Assembly (NCBI GenBank): GCA_037045225.1
Contig: JBAOHZ010000009.1
Span: 1,240,001-1,304,000, forward strand
Source: Nitrospira sp.
GTDB lineage: Bacteria > Nitrospirota > Nitrospiria > Nitrospirales > Nitrospiraceae
Length of the DNA: 64,000 nt
Direction: 5' to 3'
A program made the translations under genes and the position numbers. Positions 43,668 through 53,333 of the stretch are shown here, one piece after another (position 1 is the stretch's first letter; every line of letters begins with the position of its first letter). The notes under the pieces were generated by a model. That model made no database searches. It saw only the letters and a program-made list of their open reading frames with translations, and was not told where the DNA came from.

Positions 43668-45068
43668 TTATCGAATCTCCACGCGTGACACCGCATACCA
43701 CCGATCCGTCCGTTTCCCCTCAATGGCCAACTCGACATGGGCGGAACGGGCATCCTCGGAGAGGATGGCCACATCCAGGTGATACGAGCCGACCGGAATG
43801 GTCTCCGGCACCACCACCCGATCTTCCACCCGGGGCGAAGGTCCCGGCAGCCATTGCTTCAGATCCACGGAACTGGTCCACTGCGCCACGACCTGATCCG
43901 AGCTCGATCGTAGCCGATAGGCCAACGGCCAGGCGTGATAGATCGGCGCCACCCCCTTATTCTCCCAACGCGACTGAAGGACGAGCGGCCCGCCGGGATG
44001 ACTCTCCGCTGTATGCGTCAGTTCGCGCAGGACGAAGCGATACCCGATCCGTTTCAGAAATTCATTGAACCGCGGTCGCCAGGCGGCAGGCACGGGCTTC
44101 GATTTCGCATTCAGCACCGAGACATGCCACTCCAACCCCTGAGCCAGAATACGGTCGAGATCAAACCCACGATCGTACCACTCGTGAATGTACCCGCAGA
44201 CCTCCATCTGCACCGGTCCACGTTTCCAGGCATTCGCAATGACCGCCTCTTCGAGGACCGGAAGGTAGGCATGTTCCATATGATTCCAGTCAGGACTGAA
44301 ATAGCCGTAGTCACCGAAACAGTCTGCTCGCCACCCGGCCCCGCGCGATGCCGCATATTTCAGTTGTCCTCCGTGGAGCATCACCAATGGGGTGCCGGCA
44401 AAATACTTCAGGTACCAGTCCGTAATCGCAATCTGGTTCGCCTCCGTCGGATAGAACTCTTTGCATTGCACTTCCACACCGACGCAACAAGCCGTATTCC
44501 ACTCACCCCAGCATCCGACGGAACCGATGTCCACATGGTCGATATCGACTGATCGGCCATAGCGCTCCCCAAACGCGCGGATGAGCCGTTCATGGTAGTC
44601 GAGAAAAATGGGATGGTTATAGTCCGGGAAAATTCCGTCCGTCTCTTTCACACTCCTGATCCCCTTATCGAGCAGCCACTGCGGCGTGCCGGTCTTGTAC
44701 TCAGATACGATGCGGATCGCGAGTGTCTCCCCCTTGGCCTTGGCCTGCTCGATCACCCGGTCGACGAGGGCAAAGTTGTACTGACCTTCGGCTGGCTCCA
44801 GCTCTGCCCACGGCCAACGAAAATAAGCCACGGTTGTGTGCGGATACTCCTCGGCGGTCGGCGGGTGCCCGAATCCAAAATGGAAATCGGCAAAGCCCAT
44901 GCCGGGGTTGTACAGCACCTCCTCGATTTCCCGAGGTTGAACCGTCACGGCCTCACCAGCCCCATACACACCGGCAGTGTCCGAGCGACCGATTTGCGTA
45001 TCGACACAGCCGAACGTACCGAGCAGCAGCAACACGATGACTCCACGACTCCACCTTGTTCTCCGCAT
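43668..45068 (-). CDS. DUF4832-like lipoprotein with glycoside-hydrolase-type barrel
   Basis: A 466-residue exported protein. LLLLGTFGCVDT is a clear lipobox. The main domain reads like a TIM-barrel glycoside hydrolase: TTVAYFRWPWAELEPAEGQYN, LAIRIVSEYKTGTPQWLLD, DHVDIGSVGCWGEWN and PVQMEVCGYIHEWYD contain candidate catalytic glutamates. The C-terminal 110 residues form an immunoglobulin-like beta domain matching DUF4832. Two adjacent cysteines (TACCVG) lie in the barrel. The substrate is unknown. Confidence 0.75.
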   Translation of the reverse strand: MRRTRWSRGVIVLLLLGTFGCVDTQIGRSDTAGVYGAGEAVTVQPREIEEVLYNPGMGFADFHFGFGHPPTAEEYPHTTVAYFRWPWAELEPAEGQYNFALVDRVIEQAKAKGETLAIRIVSEYKTGTPQWLLDKGIRSVKETDGIFPDYNHPIFLDYHERLIRAFGERYGRSVDIDHVDIGSVGCWGEWNTACCVGVEVQCKEFYPTEANQIAITDWYLKYFAGTPLVMLHGGQLKYAASRGAGWRADCFGDYGYFSPDWNHMEHAYLPVLEEAVIANAWKRGPVQMEVCGYIHEWYDRGFDLDRILAQGLEWHVSVLNAKSKPVPAAWRPRFNEFLKRIGYRFVLRELTHTAESHPGGPLVLQSRWENKGVAPIYHAWPLAYRLRSSSDQVVAQWTSSVDLKQWLPGPSPRVEDRVVVPETIPVGSYHLDVAILSEDARSAHVELAIEGKRTDRWYAVSRVEIR

Positions 45069-45256
45069 GTCTCCCCCTTTCCGCGACGAGCCCTAAACGA
45101 ACGATCTACCCGTCGCGCCCGCCCGATTCTCCAGACCAAATACTCACACCCGCATCAAACCTGCCCCCAACCCCCTTCTCCGGGATAAAACCGGGAGTAG
45201 GGTCACGCCGTAATTTATGATAGGGTACGCGACCAGCCGAGAGGAAGATCCTGCTG

Positions 45257-46141
45257 ATGTTGAATTGGTGGTCACCGGCGCCTCAGTCCGACTCCGTCGT
45301 CATCACCGGCGCCTCAACCGGCATCGGGGCCGCTTGCGCACTGGCACTCGACAAACTGGGATACCGCGTCTTCGCGGGCGTGCGTCAGGCCGCCGACGGG
45401 GAACGGCTTCAGCAACAAGCCGGACCGCGCCTCATGCCGATTCGCCTCGATGTCACCGATCCGGCCTCGATTTCGGCAGCCAGTCATACCGTCGCCGCCA
45501 TGGTGGGAGACCGTGGTCTCGTCGGCCTCGTCAATAATGCGGGCATCGGCGTTGCCGGCCCAATCGAACTGTTACCCCTCGCAGCCTGGCGGCGGCAATT
45601 TGAGGTGAATGTGTTCGGCCTGATCGCAGTCACCCAAACGTTTCTGCCGTTGATCCGCGCGGGACGAGGACGCATCATCAACATGGGCTCCATCGCCGGA
45701 CGAGCCTCCATGCCGTTCATGGCCCCGTATGCCGCATCGAAACATGCCCTGGAAGCGATCACCGATGCCTTGCGCCTGGAGCTCCAGCCCTGGGGCATCC
45801 GCGTCGCACTCATCGCACCCGGTGCGATTGCCACACCTATTTGGGGAAAGACCAGAAGAGAAGTCGATGCCTGGGACGCAGCCTGGAGTCAGGACCTCAA
45901 AGGTATGTACCAGCAAGGCTTCACCCGGGTGAAGGAAGCCGCCACTGCGGCCGGGGAACAGGCACAACCGGCCAGCGTGGTGGCTACGGCTGTGGCCCAT
46001 GCTTTGCGCGCGAGGTGGCCCAAAACGCGTTATCTCGTTGGCTCGGATGCCGCCATCCGCGCCTATCTGGCACTGCTCTTGCCGGATCGCCTCAATGACT
46101 GGTTGATTACCCGAATCATCGACCTTCCCACGCGCCGTTGA
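45257..46141 (+). CDS. SDR-family oxidoreductase
   Basis: A classical short-chain dehydrogenase of 294 residues. It has ITGASTGIGAA at the cofactor loop, NNAGIG, serine in NMGSIAGR and the active-site YAASK near residue 160. The C-terminus is extended by about 40 residues and ends in DRLNDWLITRIIDL, as in SDRs close to 11-beta-hydroxysteroid or retinol dehydrogenases. AGGAAG precedes the ATG. The substrate is unknown. Convergent with the lipoprotein gene six bases on. Confidence 0.88.
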   Translation: MLNWWSPAPQSDSVVITGASTGIGAACALALDKLGYRVFAGVRQAADGERLQQQAGPRLMPIRLDVTDPASISAASHTVAAMVGDRGLVGLVNNAGIGVAGPIELLPLAAWRRQFEVNVFGLIAVTQTFLPLIRAGRGRIINMGSIAGRASMPFMAPYAASKHALEAITDALRLELQPWGIRVALIAPGAIATPIWGKTRREVDAWDAAWSQDLKGMYQQGFTRVKEAATAAGEQAQPASVVATAVAHALRARWPKTRYLVGSDAAIRAYLALLLPDRLNDWLITRIIDLPTRR

Positions 46142-46147
46142 CGGCGC

Positions 46148-46936
46148 TCAGTGCCCGCTCTTCCTGACCATGTCCACGACCTGTCCCTGCGCATCGAGAT
46201 ACACCGACACCAACTCATTGGGAGCTAACTGCTCAATGGCCGGCTGCAGCAGCGAACGCACCGGAAACGATTGAATGTCATCGATCTTCATTCTCAGACG
46301 CATGTGCCCGTCACCAATGGTCACGAATGCCCCATCCAGACGATATTGCGGTGCGCGCGGTGAGGACCCACGGGCCAGCTCACGGGGCTTCCCTAGCGAA
46401 AACACATCGACGAGCAGATAGGCTCGATCGACGGCAAAATCGGCGGTCTCGCCGACCTCAAGGGCCGCCAACTTTTCCATAGCGACCGTGCGCGCATAGA
46501 ACCCCACATCCCGCCCCGTATCGAGACGAATCGTCACCCGTTCCTTCTCAGGGTTGAACGCTCTCCCCAGCGAGCCACGGAAAATTTTCGTAGGCGGCTG
46601 ATCCGCAGTTCGCTGGTAGGCCACAATCTCATCACGATCGTTGACCATGATCTCCACGGCCCCTCCAGGCTGCAGTCCACGCGCCTCGTCTCCGCCGGCT
46701 TCGAGCGACAGGTAGCGCGGAGCCGGTTCCCCAGTCTCAACCTCCACGCGATCGCCGGAGAAACTGTGGATGGTGCCTTTCACAAGCCTCGCACTGGGCA
46801 GGATGCCGGGTACCGGTTTCAATTCCTCGATGCTGAGTCCGGACATGAGTTTTGCCGAACTACCGCAGCCGGCCCCCGAGACGACCATCACAATCGCACC
46901 GATCAACACACACCGCCCCATTTGCCATCTATTCAT
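46148..46936 (-). CDS. conserved hypothetical lipoprotein
   Basis: A 262-residue protein with a signal peptide and lipobox (VVSGAGCGSS). The mature part holds two or three beta-rich repeats with KGTIHSFSGDRVEVETG and VTIRLDTGRDVGFYARTV. They look like small OB/SH3-type barrels that may bind metal or ligand. The ATG at 46936 follows a run of Gs. No family is recognised. The gene is divergent from the phosphate transporter. Confidence 0.7.
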   Translation of the reverse strand: MNRWQMGRCVLIGAIVMVVSGAGCGSSAKLMSGLSIEELKPVPGILPSARLVKGTIHSFSGDRVEVETGEPAPRYLSLEAGGDEARGLQPGGAVEIMVNDRDEIVAYQRTADQPPTKIFRGSLGRAFNPEKERVTIRLDTGRDVGFYARTVAMEKLAALEVGETADFAVDRAYLLVDVFSLGKPRELARGSSPRAPQYRLDGAFVTIGDGHMRLRMKIDDIQSFPVRSLLQPAIEQLAPNELVSVYLDAQGQVVDMVRKSGH

Positions 46937-47114
46937 CGTCCCCCCCCGGTTCGCTCTCGCTGGATGATAAAACAAACCGTTGCTTGGAGGCGAGGGTCCC
47001 TCTCCCATAGTTAACCCGATCTTAATCCGGCTTGCAGCGACATGTAACGATACCCTGCCAGACTCCCAGTCCGTTCATGGTTCGGCCTCGGCTCTCCGCA
47101 GAAAGGACTCCTGC

Positions 47115-48722
47115 ATGACACCGCCCCCCGTCGAAACCGCCGTCGTCGATTCATTCGAGCCGACCCTCGAAGGCGGAACGTCGCAAATCGGCCTTTTCCT
47201 CATCTTGCTTCTGCTCACCATCGGCGGGATCTATGTCGCCGGCGAGCTGACCTCAGACTTGTCCGACGTTCGCACCTCTTCGACCTGGCCGTTCGTTCTA
47301 CTCGGATTTGCGCTCCTGATCGCGCTGGGTTTTGAATTCGTCAACGGGTTTCATGACACGGCGAACGCCGTCGCAACCGTCATCTATACGCATTCTATGC
47401 CGCCGCATCTCGCCGTGGCCTGGTCCGGCATCTGGAATTTTATCGGCGTCATGCTCGCATCCGGGGCTGTCGCATTTGGAATCGTCGCCCTGCTGCCGGT
47501 CGAGCTGATTCTCCAGGTGAGCGCCGGGGCGGGATTTGCCATGGTGTTTGCGTTGCTGATCGCCGCCATTCTCTGGAACCTGGGGACCTGGTATTTGGGG
47601 CTCCCTTCTTCCAGTTCGCATGCTCTGATCGGCTCCGTGATCGGCGTTGGTTTGACCAACCAGCTGATGGCGGCCGGCGGCACGAATACCAGCGGCGTCG
47701 ATTGGACCCAGGCCCTCAACGTGGGCAAGTCCCTCTTATTTTCCCCGCTGATCGGATTCTCTGCCGCCGCGTTCCTCCTCTTGCTCGCCATGAAGGCCAT
47801 CCCTGTCGAGAAGTTGTACAAACCGCCGCGCGGCAAGACACCACCACCCCTATGGATACGGAGTCTGCTCATTTTCACCTGCACAGGTGTCAGCTTTGCC
47901 CACGGGTCCAATGACGGGCAAAAGGGCATGGGTCTTATCATGTTGATCCTCATCGGGACCGTGCCGACCGTCTATGCGCTCAATCGCACCGTGGACATTT
48001 CATACACACCCACCTTCGTGGAAGCGTCGAGCAAATCGGAAGCCGTATTCCAGCGCCACAGCACAACCACCATCACTCCGACGGACCCACGGCGGACCAT
48101 CGCAGAGTACCTTCGCACCCACGAGATTCGCCCCGACACATTACCGGCTCTTCGCGCGTTAAGCGGCATTGTTCGCACACAGATTGCCTCCTATGCCACC
48201 GTCGCCCAGATCCCGACGGAACAGACCTCCAATGTGCGCAACGACATGTACCTGCTGGGGGAATCTCTGCGTTGGATGGACAAAAGCCGCGAACCGGCCT
48301 TTTCAAAATCGGACAGGGACACGTTGCTCCACTATAAATCCATGCTGGATGATGCCACCAAATACATCCCTGTATGGGTCAAAGCTGCCGTGGCTATCGC
48401 GCTGGGGCTGGGCACCATGATCGGATGGAAACGCATTGTGGTGACCGTCGGAGAAAAGATCGGAAAAACGCACCTGTCCTACGGTCAGGGCGCCAGCGCA
48501 GAGTTGGTTGCCATGACGACCATCGGCGCAGCAGATTTCTTCGGCCTGCCTGTCAGCACAACACAAGTCTTGTCCTCCGGCGTCGCAGGCACCATGGCGG
48601 CCAATCGGTCGGGTTTGCAGTGGCAGACGGTTCGGAATCTTGCACTCGCCTGGGTCATGACCCTCCCGGCGTCCATCGTCCTGTCCGGATCGCTGTTTTG
48701 GATATTTCGACATCTCACATAG
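47115..48722 (+). CDS. pit: PiT-family inorganic phosphate transporter
   Basis: A 535-residue inner-membrane symporter for inorganic or metal phosphate. The duplicated PiT signature is present: FVNGFHDTANAVATVIYT near residue 75 and FAHGSNDGQKGMGLIM near residue 260, in two membrane blocks. A soluble loop of about 150 residues (about 285-440) separates them. The end has ADFFGLPVSTTQVLSSGVAG. GAAAGGACTCCTGC leads into the ATG. No PhoU-like gene is adjacent and no Pho box was recognised. Confidence 0.93.
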   Translation: MTPPPVETAVVDSFEPTLEGGTSQIGLFLILLLLTIGGIYVAGELTSDLSDVRTSSTWPFVLLGFALLIALGFEFVNGFHDTANAVATVIYTHSMPPHLAVAWSGIWNFIGVMLASGAVAFGIVALLPVELILQVSAGAGFAMVFALLIAAILWNLGTWYLGLPSSSSHALIGSVIGVGLTNQLMAAGGTNTSGVDWTQALNVGKSLLFSPLIGFSAAAFLLLLAMKAIPVEKLYKPPRGKTPPPLWIRSLLIFTCTGVSFAHGSNDGQKGMGLIMLILIGTVPTVYALNRTVDISYTPTFVEASSKSEAVFQRHSTTTITPTDPRRTIAEYLRTHEIRPDTLPALRALSGIVRTQIASYATVAQIPTEQTSNVRNDMYLLGESLRWMDKSREPAFSKSDRDTLLHYKSMLDDATKYIPVWVKAAVAIALGLGTMIGWKRIVVTVGEKIGKTHLSYGQGASAELVAMTTIGAADFFGLPVSTTQVLSSGVAGTMAANRSGLQWQTVRNLALAWVMTLPASIVLSGSLFWIFRHLT

Positions 48723-48797
48723 CCAGCGCTGCCGTTCCTGAAGCACTGTGCCCCCTCACTCGACGACGAGGCCATCATGCGAACCGACCGCTCGGCA

Positions 48798-48959
48798 TCA
48801 ATCGGGAGAGGGAAACGCCTTGGGCAATCGTTCCGCTTCGGGACGGAATCTGCGCCTCCAGGCGTAGGGATAATGCGGGTGCTCGATAGGGAGTACGGCG
48901 TCGAGATGGACAGGGGCCGCCGCCAGGCGGCCCTGCTTGATGGCAAGACTGGAATGAAG
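48798..48959 (-). pseudogene. decayed 3' end of the TPR-protein gene (copy of 59397-59560)
   Basis: Read on minus, this gives IKQGRLAAAPVHLDAVLP, then IEHPHYPYAWRRRFRPEAER and a stop. The intact gene at 59397-60128 gives IKQGRPAEARTHLDAVLH, then VEHPHYPYAWQRRFRPEAER. The match ends near both stops and begins abruptly near 48959. Only about the last 50 codons remain, and no start is present. Confidence 0.8.
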
Positions 48960-49129
48960 GCTTTGCTCTCTGTCTCTTGCTCAATCTGATGTCTTTCTTG
49001 GTTCAGCATCTCTTCGACATCGGATACAAAGCAGGAGCACTCTTCGGCTATGTCCCTCGCGATACTGTGCCAGTCGAACTCCTTGCGGTCGAATGCCGAT
49101 CTCTTCCATTGAACTGTTGATAGTTCCAT
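48960..49129 (-). pseudogene. N-terminal piece of a small DUF3562-like protein, running into the TPR remnant
   Basis: An ATG at 49129 with GGAGCG nine bases upstream opens a 56-codon stretch that reads like protein: FDWHSIARDIAEECSCF, then a glutamate/glutamine-rich helix. It resembles the short DUF3562 helix family. After 48960 the frame runs out of phase through the TPR remnant and into the antisense of the phosphate transporter, so the natural C-terminus was probably lost at the junction. Confidence 0.5.
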
Positions 49130-49383
49130 CTATAGAAACGCTCCTGTCCCGCTAGAGGGCTCAAACCTTCGGCCACGTCATAGGCCCCCAGCCAAATCCT
49201 CAGCACAACAGTGCAGGCATCAAGTCACGTAGGGAAGGTCCTAGAATTCGCATTTGCGCCGGGCAATCAGTTCCTAGGGTGGTCAACAGGGGCTATCCGA
49301 AAGGACTACACTGGTTCGGGAGCGTCTTGGTCTGGATTCGCCCGCGATCTGGCCGCCCGTCACCTCGTTCGCACACACCCCCG
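49130..49383. other. 254-base stretch without a recognised gene
   Basis: Lies between the DUF3562-like fragment and the IS5-like remnant. No coding sequence with a start signal and no hairpin or RNA gene was seen. Confidence 0.35.
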
Positions 49384-49812
49384 CTAGACCGACGCCAACC
49401 GGCGCTGTCCAGCCACGCGCAGATTCGTCAATCCGCAGCTGATGAACAGCCAGTGGGTATTTCGCCAGCCCGCGGTATGGTCCCTTGGCTCACCTGCAGG
49501 CCCTGCTTCGCCAGATACTCCCCGATCTGCGCACAGAGAGGTTCGCCCGGCTGGTGGATTTCCGGCAGATGGCGAAACTTGCACATCGTAGTCTCATCGG
49601 ATACGGGCTCGCGGCCCAGATCAATCCCCACAAACTGCCGCAGCTTGGAGGCACTGAAGAGAGATGGCAATGAGCGCTGCAACCGTGAAGCCAGCCAGAC
49701 TAGGAGATAGACGTGACTCGGTAACGGGTCGCCGTCGCGGCGCGGTATCGGCATGAATGGCCGTGTGGTCTGAACGCCCCAGGAAGCGGTCAAAGAGGAA
49801 TAAGTTTTCCAT
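49384..49812 (-). mobile_element. IS5-family transposase remnant, internally deleted and frameshifted
   Basis: On minus, one frame contains LRQFVGIDLGREPVSDETTM, CKFRHL and LAKQGLQVSQGTI, the N-terminal domain of IS5-type transposases. A second frame near 49384-49450 ends with LFISCGLTNLRVAGQRRL and a stop, which resembles the C-terminal end of the same enzyme. The DDE catalytic middle is gone, so the element is dead. Terminal inverted repeats were not found. It forms the left border of the polyamine gene pair. Confidence 0.75.
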
Positions 49813-49962
49813 TTATTAACACCATTGAAAGGAAAAATTTTCTTCACTGCCCTACAGTACGTCCCCTCCTGAACAGGGAGGCCATGATTGTCGGAGCGTA
49901 TGATCGCTGGCACCCGACGCAGTGCTCGATATCCACAGATTCTGAGATGGGGAGGTTCACAG

Positions 49963-51423
49963 ATGCTGGCATTTCCGAATCGCATCTTGTTCGTCGGTTT
50001 TGGGGCTGTCGCGCGATGCGCGTTGCCGATTTTGCTGAAGCACATCAGCGTCAATCCCAAACTCATAACGATCGTAGACTTTGAGCCCAACGAGGCGGCT
50101 TTGCAACCTTGGATCAAGCAAGGTGTGACCTTTGTCAAGGATCGCGTGACGCCGGAGAATCTGGGCACGCTACTCGGCCAACACGCTTCGGTGGGGGACC
50201 TCATCATCGACCTGGCATGGAACATCGATTGCTGTGAAATCGTCCAGTGGTGCCACGACCGAGGCGTGCTGTATGTCAACACATCGGTGGAGCTCTGGGA
50301 CCCCTACGGCGGGGCAGACGACAAGCACCCGACTGAGCGGACACTGTACTGGCGGCACATGAATCTGCGGAAGATGATGGCCAAATGGAGCGAACCGGGG
50401 CCGACGGCGGTGGTCGAACACGGGGCGAACCCGGGTCTGATCAGCCATTTCACCAAGCAGGCCCTTTTGGACATCGCCCGGCAGGCTCTGGCGGACAAGA
50501 AGTTCAGCGACACACAGGCGGAGAAGATCGCCCACCACGCCCAAGCGCAGGAGTTCAACCACCTGGCCCACCAGCTCGGCGTCAAGGTGATTCATTGTAG
50601 CGAGCGCGACACGCAGATCACTGATCAGCCAAAACAGGTGAACGAGTTCGTCAATACGTGGAGCGTCGAGGGTTTTCGCGAAGAGGGGACGACCACGGCC
50701 GAGATGGGCTGGGGTACCCATGAAAAACAGCTGCCTCCCTTCGCCTACGAACACCCAGACGGGCCAAAGAGCCAGATCTGCCTGGCGCGGATGGGCATGA
50801 ACACGTTCGTGGCGAGCTGGGTGCCGCCGGACCACAACATTATCGGTATGGTCGTCCGCCACGGAGAAGCGTTCAGCATTACCGAGAAGCTGACCGTTTG
50901 GGAAGGCGACAAGGCCATCTACCGACCCACGGTCCACTACGCCTATTGCCCCTGCGATTGCGCTATCGCGTCCCTCCACGAGCTACGGGGCGCCGACTAC
51001 AGGCTGCAACCGCGTATCCGTATTATGACCGACGAAATTATCAGCGGGGCTGACATTCTGGGCGTTCTGGTGATGGGCCACCCGTACCAATCATGGTGGT
51101 GCGGCTCCCACCTCGACATTGAAGAGGCGCGTCGTCTGGTGCCGCACCAGAACGCCACCACCATGCAGGTGGCCATCTCCGTCGTTGCTGCCTGCCTGTG
51201 GATGCTTGAGAACCCACGCCGGGGGTTGTGCGTGCCCGATAACCTGCCCCACGACTATGTGCTCAAAGTCAGCAAGCCCTACTTGGGGAAGTTCATCTCC
51301 GCGCCCACAGACTGGAACCCGCTGAAACACTACTCCAACTTCTTCCGCGGCTACAACCAGCCCGAACTCGACAGGTCCGACCCCTGGCAGTTCAAAAATT
51401 TTCTGATTATGGAAGGCGACTAA
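49963..51423 (+). CDS. hss: homospermidine synthase
   Basis: Makes homospermidine from two putrescines, or putrescine and spermidine, with NAD. The product has 486 residues, normal for the bacterial enzyme. The N-terminal Rossmann motif is LFVGFGAVARCALP. IDLAWNIDCCEIVQWC, NTSVELWDPYGG, VEHGANPGLISHFTKQAL and MGHPYQSWWCGSHL are family-typical. The ATG at 49963 has GGGGAGG nine bases upstream; an in-frame ATG at 49888 lacks this. The decarboxylase gene follows 80 bases later. IS remnants on both sides suggest lateral gain. Confidence 0.93.
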   Translation: MLAFPNRILFVGFGAVARCALPILLKHISVNPKLITIVDFEPNEAALQPWIKQGVTFVKDRVTPENLGTLLGQHASVGDLIIDLAWNIDCCEIVQWCHDRGVLYVNTSVELWDPYGGADDKHPTERTLYWRHMNLRKMMAKWSEPGPTAVVEHGANPGLISHFTKQALLDIARQALADKKFSDTQAEKIAHHAQAQEFNHLAHQLGVKVIHCSERDTQITDQPKQVNEFVNTWSVEGFREEGTTTAEMGWGTHEKQLPPFAYEHPDGPKSQICLARMGMNTFVASWVPPDHNIIGMVVRHGEAFSITEKLTVWEGDKAIYRPTVHYAYCPCDCAIASLHELRGADYRLQPRIRIMTDEIISGADILGVLVMGHPYQSWWCGSHLDIEEARRLVPHQNATTMQVAISVVAACLWMLENPRRGLCVPDNLPHDYVLKVSKPYLGKFISAPTDWNPLKHYSNFFRGYNQPELDRSDPWQFKNFLIMEGD

Positions 51424-51503
51424 ATCCGCCAGTACGAGATTGATCCATCTGAGACATGTTGTGCCGCAGATGTCAGAGGATATCGCAAACTAAAGGGGGA
51501 TCC

Positions 51504-52655
51504 GTGGACCAAAAGACGCTGCTTCAACTAGCCAAGATGCATAACACCCCGCTGGTCGTGGTGGACCATAAAGTGCTGCGAGAGAACTACGAGCAGTTCC
51601 GTAAGCACCTGCCGCGCGTGCAGGTCTATTATGCGGTCAAGGCGAACAGCGATCCGGCCATCGTGCAGACGTTCTACGACGTGGGGGCCAGCTTCGACGT
51701 CGCCAGCATGGCCGAGTTCTTGATCGTGCACGAGAAGATCAAGCACCTGCCGGCGCAGGAGCGGCAGGACTTCATTTGGGATCGCATCATCTATGCCAAT
51801 CCGATCAAAGCCGTCGAGACGCTCACGCAGTTGGATCAATACAAACCATTGATCACCTACGACAACCACGAGGAGGTGCTCAAGATCGCCCGCTACGCCC
51901 CCCACTCTGGTCTCGTGTTACGGTTGGGCGTGCCCAACACTGGCTCGATGGTAGAGCTGTCGAGCAAGTTCGGCGCCTTGCCGGGCGAGGCCGTGGACCT
52001 GATCGCTTTTGCTCACAACAACAAACTCCAGGTTGAGGGACTGAGTTTTCATGTCGGCAGCCAATGCACGAACGTGCAAAACTACATCCAGGCTTTGCAC
52101 CTGGCCGCCGGCATCTTCTCTGAGGCCAAAGACCGCGGCTTCGATCTTAAGCTGCTCGACATCGGTGGCGGTTTCCCTGCTCACTACGATGACTCCGTTC
52201 CTGCCTTCAAGAGCCTGGCCAAAACAATCAATGCCGAACTGGACCGCCTTTTCCCCGAGCCAATTGAGATTCTGGCCGAGCCGGGGCGCTTCCTGGTCGC
52301 CTCTGCTGCCACCGCCGTCGCACAAATCATCGGCAAGGCTGTCCGTGGCGGCAAGCTCTGCTACTATCTCGATGACGGCGTCTACCACACCTACAGCGGC
52401 GTGATCTTCGACCACTGCCGGTACCGCTTGAAAAGCTTCAGGAAAGACCCCACGCAGATCTGCGCCGTCTTTGGCCCTACTTGCGACGCCCTCGATACCA
52501 TCAGCCTGGCCGAGCAGCTCCCTGACCTGGATCGGGGCGAACTGGTTTACGCCGAGAACATGGGCGCGTACTGTGCCGCCAGCAGCACGTACTTCAACGG
52601 TTTCCCGCCGGCCAAGGTCGTGCATGTGAACCGTGATCCCACGTCGAACGGATAG
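51504..52655 (+). CDS. type III PLP-dependent ornithine/diamino acid decarboxylase
   Basis: A fold-type III decarboxylase of 383 residues. The PLP lysine is K46 in YYAVKANSD. LSFHVGSQ, LDIGGGFP and EILAEPGRF (phosphate loop) follow. FGPTCDALD carries the active-site cysteine of the neighbouring subunit and ENMGAYC closes the site. The specificity region fits ornithine/lysine enzymes but cannot be fixed by eye. The GTG at 51504 follows AAAGGGGGATCC. Next to homospermidine synthase, ornithine decarboxylation to putrescine is the likely role. Confidence 0.9.
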   Translation: MDQKTLLQLAKMHNTPLVVVDHKVLRENYEQFRKHLPRVQVYYAVKANSDPAIVQTFYDVGASFDVASMAEFLIVHEKIKHLPAQERQDFIWDRIIYANPIKAVETLTQLDQYKPLITYDNHEEVLKIARYAPHSGLVLRLGVPNTGSMVELSSKFGALPGEAVDLIAFAHNNKLQVEGLSFHVGSQCTNVQNYIQALHLAAGIFSEAKDRGFDLKLLDIGGGFPAHYDDSVPAFKSLAKTINAELDRLFPEPIEILAEPGRFLVASAATAVAQIIGKAVRGGKLCYYLDDGVYHTYSGVIFDHCRYRLKSFRKDPTQICAVFGPTCDALDTISLAEQLPDLDRGELVYAENMGAYCAASSTYFNGFPPAKVVHVNRDPTSNG

Positions 52656-52814
52656 ATAATCCAGTGCGACTTGGCCGCAGCAATAGGTTCACTGTTTGGC
52701 GACCGGTTCTTACACCACAGCCAAAGAAGTTGTTCCGTTGCCAGATGGGTCCATTTGATAGGTGCTGATGAACTCCTGGAGTGTCACAACCCTACTGGTT
52801 CTGAGCGTCAGGGC
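52656..52814. other. gap after the decarboxylase gene; may include decayed IS3 3' sequence
   Basis: No gene is seen. Minus-strand VVTLQEFI near 52770 resembles the conserved LTPAEF stretch downstream in IS3 orfB, so the decayed element may extend here. Confidence 0.35.
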
Positions 52815-52975
52815 TTAACTGCTTTCCTGTCGCCAGGCTTCAATCACGAGCTGCAGTTCCTGCACTGTCAGAATCCAGCGCTTATTGAGACATTCCTACA
52901 CTTGCCATTCAAGCTTTTAATGAACGCGTACCCCGACGGATCTCGCTGTTGGATGAAATACAACCGCACCACAGG
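52815..52975 (-). mobile_element. IS3-family OrfB transposase fragment (C-terminal part)
   Basis: On minus, VVRLYFIQQRDPSGYAFI and KSLNGKCRN resemble the IS3 OrfB stretch that normally reads as RFI-PGKP-NAY-ESFNGKFR. A one-base shift then gives ECLNKRWILTVQELQ and LVIEAWRQE, the following conserved block, ending in TAA at 52815. The frameshift and the missing 5' part show decay. It continues in protein order from the fragment at 55504-55581. Confidence 0.75.
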
Positions 52976-52998
52976 CCAACTGCCGGAGGTTCTTTTGG

Positions 52999-53166
52999 TT
53001 ATGCCGCTTCTTCGACAGTTTCAAGAACATCGGTATGGGTACCAGTTGGGCGCCCCTCCGATCCCATTGTCACCCGCCGCCTTTCCGAATCGCACTCTCG
53101 TGCCAGGCTCTCAACGAGTACCCATACTAACGCCGTCATCGTCACCACTCCGATCATCGTGACCAT
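52999..53166 (-). CDS. small membrane protein, 55 aa
   Basis: The ATG at 53166 has GGAGGGCGAA directly upstream. The product has one hydrophobic segment (MVTMIGVVTMTALVWVLVES) and a charged tail (ARECDSERRR). No family is recognised. It lies between the two IS3 fragments. Confidence 0.5.
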   Translation of the reverse strand: MVTMIGVVTMTALVWVLVESLARECDSERRRVTMGSEGRPTGTHTDVLETVEEAA

Positions 53167-53333
53167 TTCGCCCTCCAATTCGATACAGATGACAATCCAA
53201 GTGCCGCCGGACAACACACTGTCAAAGCAATGGAGATGCCACAGAGCGCCTCCGGTATCTGTAACTCATTCTTCACGAAGGCATAATCGTCTCGAAATCG
53301 TGAGGTCAAATTTCCACGCTGAGCGCGACGCGG

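Noticed and set aside
47041..47114. Possible Pho box before the phosphate transporter
   Set aside because: No pair of 7-base direct repeats close to the PhoB consensus could be found.
48485..49129. Intact 214-residue minus-strand gene
   Set aside because: Only the first 56 codons look like protein; the rest is out-of-frame TPR remnant and antisense of the phosphate transporter.
50170..50979. 269-codon minus-strand frame opposite homospermidine synthase
   Set aside because: Lies wholly inside a well-supported gene; sequence is antisense-like.
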